NCBI GenBank assembly: GCA_031280335.1 | Contig: JAITGZ010000041.1 | Span: 1-40,279, forward strand | Direction of reading: 5' to 3' | From: Deltaproteobacteria bacterium | GTDB lineage: Bacteria; Desulfobacterota; Desulfovibrionia; Desulfovibrionales; Desulfovibrionaceae | DNA: 40,279 nucleotides | Part shown: in pieces, positions 1 to 8,289 of the stretch | How the letters are laid out: every line of letters starts with the position of its first letter | How positions within the stretch are numbered: position 1 is the stretch's first letter | Program-made: the position numbers and the translations under genes | The notes under the pieces: generated by a model | What the model was told of the DNA's origin: nothing | Databases searched by the model: none | Seen by the model: only the letters and a program-made list of their open reading frames with translations

Positions 1-1
1 C

Positions 2-46
2 ATCGGCGGGATCACCCCTGCCATGAAGCTGAAGCAAGCGGCATAG
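2..46 (+). CDS. 3' end of an unidentified gene (partial)
   Basis: An open frame enters from the left edge and ends at TAG (44-46), giving the tail IGGITPAMKLKQAA. The fragment is too short to assign. The ITPAMK string is faintly reminiscent of the C-termini of some IS transposases, but this is only an impression. It may equally be chance. Confidence 0.25.
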   Translation: MGGITPAMKLKQAA

Positions 47-103
47 GCTCTACTTTGAAGAGCTGCTAAAAAGGGGAGGATTACCAAAGACCTTATTTTT
101 CAG

Positions 104-898
104 TTGGGATATCTGCAAATGCACGCTTCGGAAAAAACTATTGCCGCTGTTTTGGACGAATTGGTAAAAATTATTCAGAGTTTGTACGATTTCAGTTCAA
201 CCGAAGAACAGAACAAACAGGAAGCAATGCCGGGTTTTTATTCTTCGCTCTCGGAATCTCTTTTCAAAATAGTTTCCACGCTTAAAACCGATTTATATGG
301 GCCAACAAGTAATCCGATTGCAAAAGAAAAAATGAACAATATTCTAAAAGAGTGCAAGCTGTTTGTGGAAACGGAGGCGCTTAATGGAAAGAAGTTACAG
401 CTATATTTTTGGGATGAACTCCGTAATCAGTTGAAAAATAAAGGATATAACACAATAGATACAGAAAAAAACTTTGCGCCTGATGTTAACGAATATTATG
501 CCCGTGTAAGAAACCGACATATAGATTACGGTTTTGATTTTGAAATTTACAAATTGCAGGATAATACACCTGTAATGTTTAGAATTGGGGTTGATAATAA
601 GTATTATTATGGTTTCCCTCGCTGGTTATACGAAAATGTAAAAGAGGAAAATAAGACGATAATAAGCCAATGTGTTGATAAAATGATAGGATTTAAATCT
701 GACCCTCACCCTTTATGGTTTGGGTGGAGATATTCTCCAAATTACCCTCTGGACTTTTGGAATTTGCGTAGCGAAGGCTTTAATGATCTTAAAGATAAAG
801 ATCCTCGTAAACGAGAAAAATATATTAAAGGTATTGCAAACGAGATAGACATGTATATCAAAGAATTTCGGAAAATTGCCAAAGAACAAAACATATAG
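104..898 (+). CDS. Hypothetical protein, AT-rich accessory gene
   Basis: This 264-residue protein is rich in Lys, Asn, Tyr and acidic residues and is not recognised. The C-terminal half has several Trp/Tyr-rich strands (for example FWDEL near 102, YYYGFPRWLY near 167, LWFGWRYSP near 204), loosely like the C-terminal parts of some PD-(D/E)XK-type restriction-associated proteins. I see no D-ExK catalytic motif, so no nuclease call is made. The start is uncertain: TTG at 104 has no close ribosome binding site, ATG at 119 is an alternative, and a good AGGGGAGG lies too far upstream at 72-79. This suggests a 5'-truncated gene. Base composition is visibly more AT-rich than the core genes that follow, consistent with acquisition by transfer. 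It is followed at once by a repeat shared with 32172-32330. Confidence 0.6.
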   Translation: MGYLQMHASEKTIAAVLDELVKIIQSLYDFSSTEEQNKQEAMPGFYSSLSESLFKIVSTLKTDLYGPTSNPIAKEKMNNILKECKLFVETEALNGKKLQLYFWDELRNQLKNKGYNTIDTEKNFAPDVNEYYARVRNRHIDYGFDFEIYKLQDNTPVMFRIGVDNKYYYGFPRWLYENVKEENKTIISQCVDKMIGFKSDPHPLWFGWRYSPNYPLDFWNLRSEGFNDLKDKDPRKREKYIKGIANEIDMYIKEFRKIAKEQNI

Positions 899-900
899 TA

Positions 901-1010
901 AACAATGCGGCGGTGCAGCTCTGAAGGGCTTCATGTCTTGCACCCCGCCCTTCAGGACGGGATCGGGCTATTTCCGGCAAGGCCGGGGTCTCAGACCACA
1001 AAGGAACAGG
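901..1010 (+). repeat. Palindrome-rich dispersed repeat, copy A
   Basis: This intergenic block shares three segments, in the same order, with 32172-32330: CAATGCGG at the left, a GGGCTTCA-GTCTTGC-CCCCGCC core, and GGCCGGGGTCTCAGACCACA followed by AAGGAA at the right. It contains the inverted repeats CCCGCCCTTCAGGACGGG and CCGGCaaGGCCGG. It supplies the ribosome binding site (AAGGA, 1001-1005) of the exonuclease gene. It resembles the palindromic ends left by IS200/IS605-like elements, but no tnpA or tnpB is present. Confidence 0.6.
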
Positions 1011-1499
1011 ATGAAGTCCTTTGTTGCCATAGATTTTGAAACCGCCAATCAACACCGCAGTATTTGCAGTGTGGGCGTTGTTATTGTAGATAACGGAATA
1101 ATTACCGACAAGTTTTATGAATTGGTCAAGCCAGAACCTAATTTTTTCTGTGGTTGGGCTACAGACTGCCATGGTTTAAGCAAAGCGGACACGGAAAATG
1201 CTAAAATATTCCCGGAAGTTTGGGCCCAAATAGCCGGTAAAATAAAGGGATTTGCCTTGGTTGCTCATAACAGTCCCTTTGACGAGGGCTGTTTAAAGAC
1301 AAATCACGCATTATACGACATGGAATATCCCAACTATCAATTCTACTGCACTTTACAAAAAGCAAGACAGGTAATACCGAACTTGCCCAATTATCAATTG
1401 CACACCGTTTCAGAATATTTAGGATTTAAGCTGGATAATCATCACCACGCGTTGGCCGATGCCGAAGCGTGCGCTTATATTGCAATGAAAATATTTTAA
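1011..1499 (+). CDS. DEDDh-family 3'-5' exonuclease (DnaQ/epsilon-like)
   Basis: A 162-residue single-domain protein of the DnaQ-like exonuclease superfamily. The motifs are in order: ExoI FVAIDFETA (the DxE pair, residues 8-10), ExoII HNSPFDEGCL (Asp near 89), and ExoIII HHALADAEACA near the C-terminus with the His and Asp expected of the DEDDh type. Such proteins remove nucleotides from DNA or RNA 3' ends using two metal ions. It is free-standing, without polymerase, BRCT or helicase domains, like the small exonucleases found in accessory regions. The ATG at 1011 is chosen because AAGGA lies 5 bases upstream and the catalytic domain begins immediately; longer upstream frames only read through the repeat. 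Composition is AT-rich like the preceding gene. Confidence 0.85.
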   Translation: MKSFVAIDFETANQHRSICSVGVVIVDNGIITDKFYELVKPEPNFFCGWATDCHGLSKADTENAKIFPEVWAQIAGKIKGFALVAHNSPFDEGCLKTNHALYDMEYPNYQFYCTLQKARQVIPNLPNYQLHTVSEYLGFKLDNHHHALADAEACAYIAMKIF

Positions 1500-1509
1500 A
1501 AATAAGGTG

Positions 1510-1531
1510 CCTTGGGGTTCCCTCCCCAGGG
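1510..1531. terminator. Hairpin between convergent genes
   Basis: CCTTGGGG (1510-1517) pairs with CCCCAGGG (1524-1531) with one G-T pair. It lies between the convergent exonuclease and hemA/HD genes, where a bidirectional terminator is expected. There is no clear T-run on either side, so the call is tentative. Confidence 0.35.
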
Positions 1532-2119
1532 TTATAACGAGGCGGATTCCGGCACCGCTTCCTCGCAGGCGCGCATGGCCAGCAGGGTTTTTTCCATGAG
1601 AACTTCCAGTTCCCAGCCCAGCATGGCCGCGCCATTTTCTATCACCTCTCTGGAGCAGCCCGCCGCGAAATTTATGGTCTTGTATTTTTTCTTCAAAGAT
1701 TTCACTTCCATATCCTGAACGCTTTTGGAGGGGCGCATGAGGGCGGCCGCGCCGATGAGACCGGTCAGTTCGTCCACCGCGTACAGCACTTTTTCCATTT
1801 CATGCTCCGGCCTGACCTCCGCCGTCAGGCCGTAGCCGTGGCTGCACACCGCGTGAATCAGGGCCTCGCCCGCGCCGGCCGGGCGCAAAATTTCGGGCGC
1901 TTTGCGGCAATGCTCCTGCGGAAAACGCTCAAAATCCACATCGTGCAACAGACCGGCGAGGGCCCAAAAATCCTGATCCTCCGCGTAGCCCAGCTCCACC
2001 GCGAACCAGCGCATGACCCCCTCCAAAATCAGGGCATGGCGTAAATGAAATTCTTCCTGGTTATAGGCGCGTAATAATTCCCAGGCTTTATCCCGCGTCA
2101 GTTCAGTGCGCATGGTCAT
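1532..2119 (-). CDS. HD-superfamily hydrolase, possible independent product of the fused frame
   Basis: If translated from the internal ATG (2117-2119), this is a 195-residue HD phosphohydrolase-like protein. It shows RHALILEGVMRWF with the first His, GLLHDVDFE (the HD pair near residue 59), a His-rich stretch CSHGYG, and AVDELTGL with the last Asp. This pattern suits the uncharacterised HD hydrolases often annotated simply as predicted hydrolases; the substrate is unknown. AAAGGAG lies 4 bases upstream of the ATG, strong evidence for a separate start. The upstream hemA frame passes through this site with no stop, so a fusion protein, an independent protein, or both could be made. Confidence 0.6.
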   Translation of the reverse strand: MTMRTELTRDKAWELLRAYNQEEFHLRHALILEGVMRWFAVELGYAEDQDFWALAGLLHDVDFERFPQEHCRKAPEILRPAGAGEALIHAVCSHGYGLTAEVRPEHEMEKVLYAVDELTGLIGAAALMRPSKSVQDMEVKSLKKKYKTINFAAGCSREVIENGAAMLGWELEVLMEKTLLAMRACEEAVPESASL

Positions 2120-3511
2120 AAACTCCTTTCGGTCGGCCGCGTGAGCGCCGTATCCTGTTTTGCGCCGGATGATCTTAGAGACGGTCTCGTGCCGTTTGTG
2201 GCGGCCATGCACAAGCTCCGCCGTCCTTTCCTCATCCAGGCCGAAAAGCCGGCGTACCATGTCGGCATACTGCGCGCCGCCTTCGTCTTCGGCCAATTTT
2301 TTTAGAAAAACTATGGGTTTATGATTGATCTTTTTGACAATGGCTTCCAGCATCTGTTCCAATGCCTGGGTTTCTTTGAGGCCCAGCTCCAGCCGCCGTG
2401 AGGTACGCGCCCATTCTTCGCGTATGATGCGCTCTGAATGTTGCAGCAAGGCCACAATGGTGGGCTGCACCTCCAGCGCCTCCAGCCAGCGGCGGAACTT
2501 GCGCGTCTCCTCCTCCACAATATCCGCGGCCTTTACGGCCTCTTCGCGCCGTTGGGCCAGATTCTCCTCCACCACTTCCTTGAGATCGTCTATGTCGTAG
2601 AGGTATATGTTGTCCAGACTGTTCACGCCGGGATCAATGTCACGCGGCACGGCGATGTCAATGAAAAACATGGGGCGGTTTTTGCGTTTTTTCATCACCC
2701 CGGCCATGTCTTCCGCCCGGATGATCGCCTCGGACGCGCCGGTGGAGCTGATGACAATATCCACTTCCGGCAGGTAGTTGACCAATTCTTCAAAAGGCAC
2801 ATCCCTTCCGCCGTAGCGCGCGGCCAGTTCCACCGCCCTTGCCCGGGTGCGGTTGGCCACCAGGATGGATTTAATGCCCGCGTTCATCAGGTGGGTGGCG
2901 GACAACTCAGCCATTTCACCCGCTCCTATGAGCATGGCCTGATAAGATGACATATCGCCGAAAATGCGCTTGGCCAACTCCACCGCCGCATAGCTCACGG
3001 AGACGGCGGCGGCGGCCACCCCGGTTTCACTGCGCACCCTTTTGGCCGCATAAAAGGCGTGATGCAGCAGACGGTTCAGGATCGTCCCGGTACTGCCCGA
3101 CTCCAGGGCGTTTTTATAGGCATCCTTAAGCTGCCCTAGAATCTGCGGTTCGCCCAGAATCATGGAATCCAGACTGGAGGCCACTGAAAACAGGTGACGC
3201 ACCGCCTCATCTTCTTGGCGTACATAGACAAAAGGGCGCAAATCTTCCGTCTTGCCGCCCCTGGCGGCAGCCCAGATGGCAAGGAGCGTTTCCGCCAGTT
3301 CATCGCCTTTGCCCGCAGCCAGTATTTCCACCCGGTTGCAGGTGGAAAGCGCCATGACTTCGCGAATGGGAGATGAAGCGCGTTTTTCAGCGCCAACGGG
3401 CAAAAAAAGGGTGTTTTCCAAAAAATCAGAGCCGGCCAGGGCAAAGGTTTCGCGCGTTTCCACCCCGGCAGTGCGGTGGTTCAAACCAACCAGGCAAAGG
3501 CCTTTGCCCAT
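1532..3511 (-). CDS. hemA: Glutamyl-tRNA reductase, in-frame fusion to a C-terminal HD domain
   Basis: The N-terminal ~430 residues are glutamyl-tRNA reductase, the NADPH enzyme that makes glutamate-1-semialdehyde, the first step of C5 tetrapyrrole synthesis. Visible are GLNHRTA at the N-terminus, the catalytic-Cys motif STCNRVEIL (Cys58), EPQILGQ, the nucleotide-binding GAGEMAELSA near residue 200, and a helical dimerisation tail ending near LFGLDEERT. The frame then continues without a stop through about 35 residues into a complete HD-domain protein, for 659 residues in all, whereas the family is normally about 420-450. An AAAGGAG precedes an internal ATG at 2119, so the HD part could also be made alone. 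The start at 3511 follows the TGA of the ccsA-like gene directly. The met8–ccsA–hemA order fits organisms that make heme through siroheme. Confidence 0.9.
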   Translation of the reverse strand: MGKGLCLVGLNHRTAGVETRETFALAGSDFLENTLFLPVGAEKRASSPIREVMALSTCNRVEILAAGKGDELAETLLAIWAAARGGKTEDLRPFVYVRQEDEAVRHLFSVASSLDSMILGEPQILGQLKDAYKNALESGSTGTILNRLLHHAFYAAKRVRSETGVAAAAVSVSYAAVELAKRIFGDMSSYQAMLIGAGEMAELSATHLMNAGIKSILVANRTRARAVELAARYGGRDVPFEELVNYLPEVDIVISSTGASEAIIRAEDMAGVMKKRKNRPMFFIDIAVPRDIDPGVNSLDNIYLYDIDDLKEVVEENLAQRREEAVKAADIVEEETRKFRRWLEALEVQPTIVALLQHSERIIREEWARTSRRLELGLKETQALEQMLEAIVKKINHKPIVFLKKLAEDEGGAQYADMVRRLFGLDEERTAELVHGRHKRHETVSKIIRRKTGYGAHAADRKEFMTMRTELTRDKAWELLRAYNQEEFHLRHALILEGVMRWFAVELGYAEDQDFWALAGLLHDVDFERFPQEHCRKAPEILRPAGAGEALIHAVCSHGYGLTAEVRPEHEMEKVLYAVDELTGLIGAAALMRPSKSVQDMEVKSLKKKYKTINFAAGCSREVIENGAAMLGWELEVLMEKTLLAMRACEEAVPESASL

Positions 3512-3513
3512 GG

Positions 3514-4353
3514 TCAAATCACCGCCGCCGCGCTGAAACCGTGGCGGGTGGGCATAAATAGATTCACCCCCAGGAGCGAGAACAAAGATATGCTGAAGAT
3601 GGCTATGAGCAGCAGGGCCGCCTTGCGTCCACGCCAGCCGCGCACGATCCGGAGGTAAAAGGTAACGGCGTATAAAAACCAGACAAAGAGCGAAAAAATT
3701 TCTTTGGGGTCCCATCCGCCGCTGCCGCTCCATACTTGGGGCGCCCAGATAAAACCCGCGGCTATGCCCAAGGTGTACAAAGGAAAGCCGAAGATCACCG
3801 CCAGATGGTTAAGGCGGTCATAAACGCCCAGGGCAGGCAGTTCGCGGTCAAATTCCGTAAACTTGGCCTTGGATTTAAGTTTGCGATCCATATGCAAAAA
3901 AAGCAGGGCCGCCCCAAAGGCCAGGGCCAGCAGCCCCAGGCTGGCGTATAGGGGACCTATGTGCAGGATGATGAAAAGCTCCTTCAATGCCCCGGGCATT
4001 TCCACCTGAGCCCCATCGGATTTGCAGAAAGCCAAAATAAAAAGCAGCAGGGCCAGGGGTGAGGCGGTTACGGAAATGAAGCCGGATTTAAGCACCTTCC
4101 AACCCGCAAAATAGGCCAGGAGTATGCTCCAGGCCAACAGTTGCAAAAAATGGCCGCGCGAGAGGTCCTCCGGAGGAGTGAGCAGGATGACGCCCATCGC
4201 CAGCAGGGTGTGCAGGGCTAAGCCGGCCCAGGTGGACATGGCACCCATAAGCCTGACCCGCGCTTTGGAGGCGGATATGCCCCAAAAAACGCCGGCGCTG
4301 CCCAGGGCGTACAGCAGGATGACCAGGGTGGACAGAACATTAGTAAAGGCCAT
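3514..4353 (-). CDS. CcsA/HemX-like cytochrome c assembly membrane protein
   Basis: A 279-residue integral membrane protein with about eight hydrophobic segments and the tryptophan motif GSGGWDPKEIFSL near residue 225, the WWD-type signature of heme-handling CcmC/CcmF/CcsA proteins. It resembles the HemX/CcsA branch found beside hemA and likely acts in heme transport or c-type cytochrome maturation in the inner membrane. The start at 4353 is preferred over 4368 because AGGA lies 9-10 bases upstream and the hydrophobic segment begins at once. It overlaps the end of met8 by 14 bases and its TGA abuts the hemA start, so the three are translationally linked. Whether it is the functional c-type assembly CcsA or a hemA-linked accessory cannot be told. 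Confidence 0.8.
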   Translation of the reverse strand: MAFTNVLSTLVILLYALGSAGVFWGISASKARVRLMGAMSTWAGLALHTLLAMGVILLTPPEDLSRGHFLQLLAWSILLAYFAGWKVLKSGFISVTASPLALLLFILAFCKSDGAQVEMPGALKELFIILHIGPLYASLGLLALAFGAALLFLHMDRKLKSKAKFTEFDRELPALGVYDRLNHLAVIFGFPLYTLGIAAGFIWAPQVWSGSGGWDPKEIFSLFVWFLYAVTFYLRIVRGWRGRKAALLLIAIFSISLFSLLGVNLFMPTRHGFSAAAVI

Positions 4354-5020
4354 GCAGTAAATCCTCAATATGCTTATGCAGGGTTTCGGGCAGAATCTCC
4401 CGCAAAATACGCCCCGCCGCCGCGCCGTCTTTACGCCTCAAAGCCGCCCCCAGCCCGGAACCGGCCACGGCCCGGAACAAATCCCTGTTGCTTCCGGCAT
4501 CATTCCCTTCAGCCAGGGCAGGCTGACGCAGGCGCCCCAGCAGCAGCAGCAAAGGCCGGTAATGCTCCGCATACCAGGCTTGCAGTTCCCGCCGCATGAT
4601 CCGGGCCAAGGCGGGGCTTTGCCCTCCGGTGGACAGGGCCAGGGCAAAAGCGCCGTCATGAAAATGGGAGGGCACTATAAAATCACCCTCTTCCGGCGCG
4701 TCCGCCACATTGCAGGGTATGCCGCGCTCCCGGCAGAACAGGGCCAGACGGTGGTTGGCCCCGGCGGAGCCGGAGGCCGCGAACACCAAAGCGCAGCCCT
4801 CGGCATCTTCCGGCACCGCCTCGCGCCGCGCATACTCCACCGCCGGGTGGAGACGCAGGGCCTCAGGCAAATCCCTGGCGTCCACCGCCGGATCCAGCCA
4901 TAACAGACTTGCGGGGCCAGCCGCAAGGATATCGCCCGCCTTGCGCCGCCCCACTTCGCCGGCCCCGGCCAAAAGCACCCGCGCCCGGCTCAAATCCAAA
5001 AACAAAGGGTAATAACGCAT
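4340..5020 (-). CDS. Siroheme synthase, precorrin-2 dehydrogenase/ferrochelatase
   Basis: A 226-residue Met8/CysG-N-terminal-type protein that oxidises precorrin-2 to sirohydrochlorin with NAD+ and may insert iron. Seen are the Rossmann loop AGAGEVGRRKAG near residues 18-29, NVADAPEEGDFIVPS near 103-117, and STGGQSPALARIMRREL near 129-145, all typical of the family. There is no fused uroporphyrinogen methyltransferase domain, so methylation is done elsewhere. Desulfovibrio-type organisms make heme from siroheme by the Ahb route, which explains pairing with hemA and a heme-handling membrane protein. Base use is ordinary for this genome. It leads the three-gene unit met8–ccsA–hemA. Confidence 0.88.
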   Translation of the reverse strand: MRYYPLFLDLSRARVLLAGAGEVGRRKAGDILAAGPASLLWLDPAVDARDLPEALRLHPAVEYARREAVPEDAEGCALVFAASGSAGANHRLALFCRERGIPCNVADAPEEGDFIVPSHFHDGAFALALSTGGQSPALARIMRRELQAWYAEHYRPLLLLLGRLRQPALAEGNDAGSNRDLFRAVAGSGLGAALRRKDGAAAGRILREILPETLHKHIEDLLHGLY

Positions 5021-5085
5021 GCGCCTTTATATACCCGGACGGACGCCTTGTAAAATATGAGCAATCTATTGAAATACCACATCTA

Positions 5086-5229
5086 AGGAAACACTGATTA
5101 ATTCGGGGATCCGCCCCGAACCCCGCTGGGGGAATAAGAAAGGGGCATGTTCACCCAGGCGTTGCTTTACCTCTGCCATCCATCTGCACAACGGCAAAGC
5201 ACCCTCAAGAGAATAAATCAGCGTTTCCT
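5086..5229 (+). mobile_element. MITE copy 1 with TA target duplication
   Basis: A 144 bp non-coding element with imperfect terminal inverted repeats (GGAAACACTGATTAATTC at the left, and at the right a sequence whose complement is GGAAACGCTGATTTATTC, 16 of 18 matching). It is flanked by TA on both sides (5084-5085 and 5230-5231). Copies 2 and 3 are at 21964-22195 and 31760-31904. TA duplication points to mobilisation by an IS630/Tc1-mariner-type transposase, which is not in this window. Confidence 0.85.
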
Positions 5230-5318
5230 TAAAAACAGGCAGCTTCACCTCCCAAATTCGTTCTATCGCAATGTGGCTTTTCGTGCTATGTCTCACGGCG
5301 TGAGGGGAGGCGTGGGCA

Positions 5319-5993
5319 ATGAACCAAGAGAACCGCGATGCTCAGGGACGCCCCGTGCGGGACAGAGCATTGCCTTTTGTGAAGGCGTTCTTTCCTGCGG
5401 CGCGGGCGTTCAGCGTGCCGGACAAGGAGGCGGGAGATATTCCGGACCGGGAAGCTTGCGCGGCTTTATGGGATAAATACGCCATGCCCGCGCATATCCG
5501 CGCCCATTCCCGTCAAGTGGCCATGATTGTGGAGCATTTGGAGGGGTTTGTGCGTGCTGCGGGCATCAGGCTGGACCCTGCCTTGCTTATGGCCGGGGCG
5601 CTTCTGCATGACATCGCCAAGGCCTACACCATAAGCTTCGGCGGCAACCACGCCCAGTTGGGCGCGGCCTGGATGGCGCGTGAGGGTATAAGCCCTCGTG
5701 CGGCCCAGATGATTCTGCACCACGTACACTGGCCCTGGCAACTGGATATACGCAATGAAAGCATGCTGCCCAGCCTGATTCTGGTTTACGCGGACAAGCG
5801 GGTGCTGCATGACGCGGTGGTCGGTCTGGAAGAACGCTTTAAAGACCTGACCCGGCGTTACGGACATACGGAACGGATACGCATGTTCATCGCCTCGTCC
5901 ATGGCCCAGGGGCGAGACCTGGAGCATTTGTTATCTGAACTTTCGGGAGTGCGGCTGGATGAATATTCTTTTGATTGCGGGCGGCTGGTCTGA
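5319..5993 (+). CDS. HD-domain phosphohydrolase-like protein
   Basis: A 224-residue protein with an HD domain. HIRAHSRQVA (first His near 57), GALLHDIAKAY (HD pair near 96), HHVHWPW (His pair) and VYADKR (last Asp) follow the usual HD order, preceded by about 45 residues of variable N-terminus. Metal-dependent phosphohydrolase activity on a nucleotide or similar substrate is expected, but no specific substrate can be inferred. GGGGAGG (5304-5310) lies 8 bases before the ATG. Its 3' end overlaps ddl by 35 bases, so the two are probably translated from one message with waaA, hldD and perhaps asnS. It is distinct from the HD domain fused to HemA. Confidence 0.8.
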   Translation: MNQENRDAQGRPVRDRALPFVKAFFPAARAFSVPDKEAGDIPDREACAALWDKYAMPAHIRAHSRQVAMIVEHLEGFVRAAGIRLDPALLMAGALLHDIAKAYTISFGGNHAQLGAAWMAREGISPRAAQMILHHVHWPWQLDIRNESMLPSLILVYADKRVLHDAVVGLEERFKDLTRRYGHTERIRMFIASSMAQGRDLEHLLSELSGVRLDEYSFDCGRLV

Positions 5994-6954
5994 GGAACGG
6001 GACGTTTCCCTGCGCGGAGCCGGAGTCCTGGAGGCTGCCCTGCTCCGCTTGGGGCACAAGGTAAAACGCTTTGATCCTGAACACAGCTTTGACGGTCTAT
6101 TTGAGGCCGTCGCGGGGCAGGATTTCGCCTTTATCAATCTTCACGGCGCGCCGGGTGAGGATGGGCTGCCTCAGAGTCTGCTGGAAATCATCGGCCTGCC
6201 TTACCAGGGGTCAGGGCCGGCCGGGTCCTTCATAGCCCTGGACAAGGCCGCCGCCAAGGCGGTCTTTCGCCGCGCCGGTCTCCCCACGCCGGAGTGGCAC
6301 ATGTTGCCGCGCCGTCCGGCGGCGGAGTGGGAGCCGGCTTTCACCTATCCGGTTTTTGTCAAAAAGAACACCGGCGGTTCCAGCCTGGGACTGGTCAAGG
6401 CGCATAATCGTCATGAGCTTGCGGCGGCACTGGATGGTCTGTTTGCGGGCGGCGATGGGGTCATCGTGGAGCCGGCCTGTGCCGGGCAGGAACTAACCTG
6501 CGCCGTTTTGGCGGAACTGGAAGAAAAAGACGGCCTTATGCGTGAAAAACCGCTGGCCCTGCCGCCCATTTTGATTCGCCCCCTGCGCAATACAGAGGGC
6601 ATTTTTGACTATGCCAGCAAGTACGCCGCCAGCGGGGCGGAGGAGCTATGCCCCGCCCCCTTGCCCCAGCCCCTGCTGGAACGGGCGGGACAGTACGCCC
6701 TGGCCGCCCACCGGGCTTTGGGTCTTCGCGGCTACAGCCGTACGGATTTTATCCTGGGGGCGGACGGTTCCCTGACCATACTTGAAATCAACACCCTGCC
6801 CGGCATGACTGAGGCCAGCTTGCTGCCCAAGGCGGCTGCGGCGGCAGGCCTTGATTTTGACCAACTTATCCGCCGCCTGCTGGATCTGGGTTTGGCCGCG
6901 CACAGATCAAAACCCCGCCCCGGTACCGCCGGGACGGGGGAGGTTGAGGCTTAA
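5959..6954 (+). CDS. ddl: D-alanine–D-alanine ligase
   Basis: A 331-residue ATP-grasp ligase that joins two D-alanines for peptidoglycan precursors in the cytoplasm. It shows LHGAPGEDG near residue 54 (the family HGxxGEDG loop), FVKKNTGGSSLGL (ATP-binding lysine and glycine-rich loop near 133-145), GYSRTDF near 258, and LEINTLPGMT (metal-binding Glu/Asn near 275), all intact. A short C-terminal tail (KPRPGTAG) is low-complexity and probably disordered. The ATG at 5959 lies inside the end of the HD gene; this 35-base overlap implies translational coupling. Length and motifs match the family well. Confidence 0.93.
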   Translation: MNILLIAGGWSEERDVSLRGAGVLEAALLRLGHKVKRFDPEHSFDGLFEAVAGQDFAFINLHGAPGEDGLPQSLLEIIGLPYQGSGPAGSFIALDKAAAKAVFRRAGLPTPEWHMLPRRPAAEWEPAFTYPVFVKKNTGGSSLGLVKAHNRHELAAALDGLFAGGDGVIVEPACAGQELTCAVLAELEEKDGLMREKPLALPPILIRPLRNTEGIFDYASKYAASGAEELCPAPLPQPLLERAGQYALAAHRALGLRGYSRTDFILGADGSLTILEINTLPGMTEASLLPKAAAAAGLDFDQLIRRLLDLGLAAHRSKPRPGTAGTGEVEA

Positions 6955-6964
6955 GTCCGTCCAT

Positions 6965-8269
6965 ATGCTGCTCCATTTATACCGCCTGCTCTGGAAAATA
7001 GCCCGCCCGGCCTTACGCCTGCACCGGCGCCTGGGCGACGGCTTTGAACATCGTCTGGTTCCTCCGCGCTGGCCCTTGCCCCAGGAGGGACGGGGGGATG
7101 GGACAGGCGCGCCGCGCAGGCTCTGGCTGCATTCGGCCTCCGGTGGCGAGGCTTACCTGGTTTATGAATTACTGCATATATTGTCCGCCTGGCCGGGAGG
7201 CACCTGCGACGCGCTGCTCTGCACCAGTTGCACCCGCCAGGGCCTGGAGATTCTTCAGCGGGCGCAACGGGAGTTGCAGCGCGAAGATTGGCGCATGGAT
7301 GTAAACTATTTGCCTCTGGATGAGCTTGATCTCATGCGCCGGGCCGTGCGCCAGGCCTTTGGGCCGCCCGCCGTCCCCGGCGGGCCCAAGGTGCTGGCCT
7401 TGCTGGAAACAGAGCTTTGGCCCGGCCTGCTTCAGGCCTGCCGGGAGTATGGCGCGCATGTTATTATTCTTAACGGGCGTTTGACAGAAGGTTCTTTCAG
7501 GGCTTACCGGTTTATGCGCCCGGCCTTGCGCCGGATCGCTCCGGAGCGCATTCTGGCTGTCAGCCCTGAAAACCTGGAGCGCTTCCGCCTTCTTTTCGGT
7601 CCAAAGACCTCCTGCTCCCTAATGCCCAATATCAAATTTGACCGGGCGGCGAACGCGCCAGACGCCCTTGCCCTGAACTGTGGAGATCGGTATAATCCGG
7701 TCATTGCTCTGGCCTCCATACGTGAAGAGGAAGAAGAGCTGATTCTTCCAGTCTTGGGGGAACTGCTTCGCCTGGAGCCGCGCTGCATCCCGGTGCTGGC
7801 CCCACGCCATCTGCACCGCCTGGAGGCGTGGGAAAAACGCCTGCGGAATCAGCGGCTGGATTTTATCCGGGCCTCTTCCGGGGTGGATTGGGAGCAGGGG
7901 GGGCGCATTGTACTCTGGGACAGCTTTGGTCAGCTGCACCGTCTTTATGCCTTGGCTGGCACCGTTTTTGTGGGGGGGAGCCTTGCGCCGCTGGGCGGGC
8001 AGAATTTTCTGGAGCCGCTGAACTATGGCTTGATCCCCTGTGTGGGGCGTTTTTGGGACAATTTCGCCTGGGTGGGCGAAGAATTATTTGAATTGGGCCT
8101 GGCCCGCCGGGTACAGGATGCCGGCGAGCTGCCCCCGATGCTTCTGGAACAATTGAAGTCTCCTCCGGACAAGGCACTGGTACGCGAACGCTTTACCGGC
8201 TATGTTGCTCCCCGCCGGGGCGGAACCCGCCAGGCTGCGGAGGCGCTGCGGGTTCTTTTGCAAGAATAA
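6965..8269 (+). CDS. waaA: 3-deoxy-D-manno-octulosonic acid (Kdo) transferase
   Basis: A 434-residue inner-membrane glycosyltransferase (GT30) that adds Kdo to lipid A. Supporting motifs: an N-terminal hydrophobic helix (LLHLYRLLWK), LHSASGGEAYL near residue 58, LLETELWPGLL near 145, LNGRLTEGSFRAYR near 165, and the donor-site region FVGGSLAPLGGQNFLEPL near 335. All are arranged as in KdtA/WaaA. The start at 6965 is used because the membrane helix follows directly; the ribosome binding site is weak and translation may be coupled to ddl, which ends 10 bases earlier. Together with hldD it shows that the organism makes an LPS with Kdo-heptose core. Confidence 0.9.
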   Translation: MLLHLYRLLWKIARPALRLHRRLGDGFEHRLVPPRWPLPQEGRGDGTGAPRRLWLHSASGGEAYLVYELLHILSAWPGGTCDALLCTSCTRQGLEILQRAQRELQREDWRMDVNYLPLDELDLMRRAVRQAFGPPAVPGGPKVLALLETELWPGLLQACREYGAHVIILNGRLTEGSFRAYRFMRPALRRIAPERILAVSPENLERFRLLFGPKTSCSLMPNIKFDRAANAPDALALNCGDRYNPVIALASIREEEEELILPVLGELLRLEPRCIPVLAPRHLHRLEAWEKRLRNQRLDFIRASSGVDWEQGGRIVLWDSFGQLHRLYALAGTVFVGGSLAPLGGQNFLEPLNYGLIPCVGRFWDNFAWVGEELFELGLARRVQDAGELPPMLLEQLKSPPDKALVRERFTGYVAPRRGGTRQAAEALRVLLQE

Positions 8270-8289
8270 AAACAAGGGGTATCCGGATT

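Noticed and set aside
5066..5296. A 76-residue open frame across MITE copy 1
   Set aside because: It is translated element sequence, recurring in pieces in copy 2, with no ribosome binding site or protein family features.
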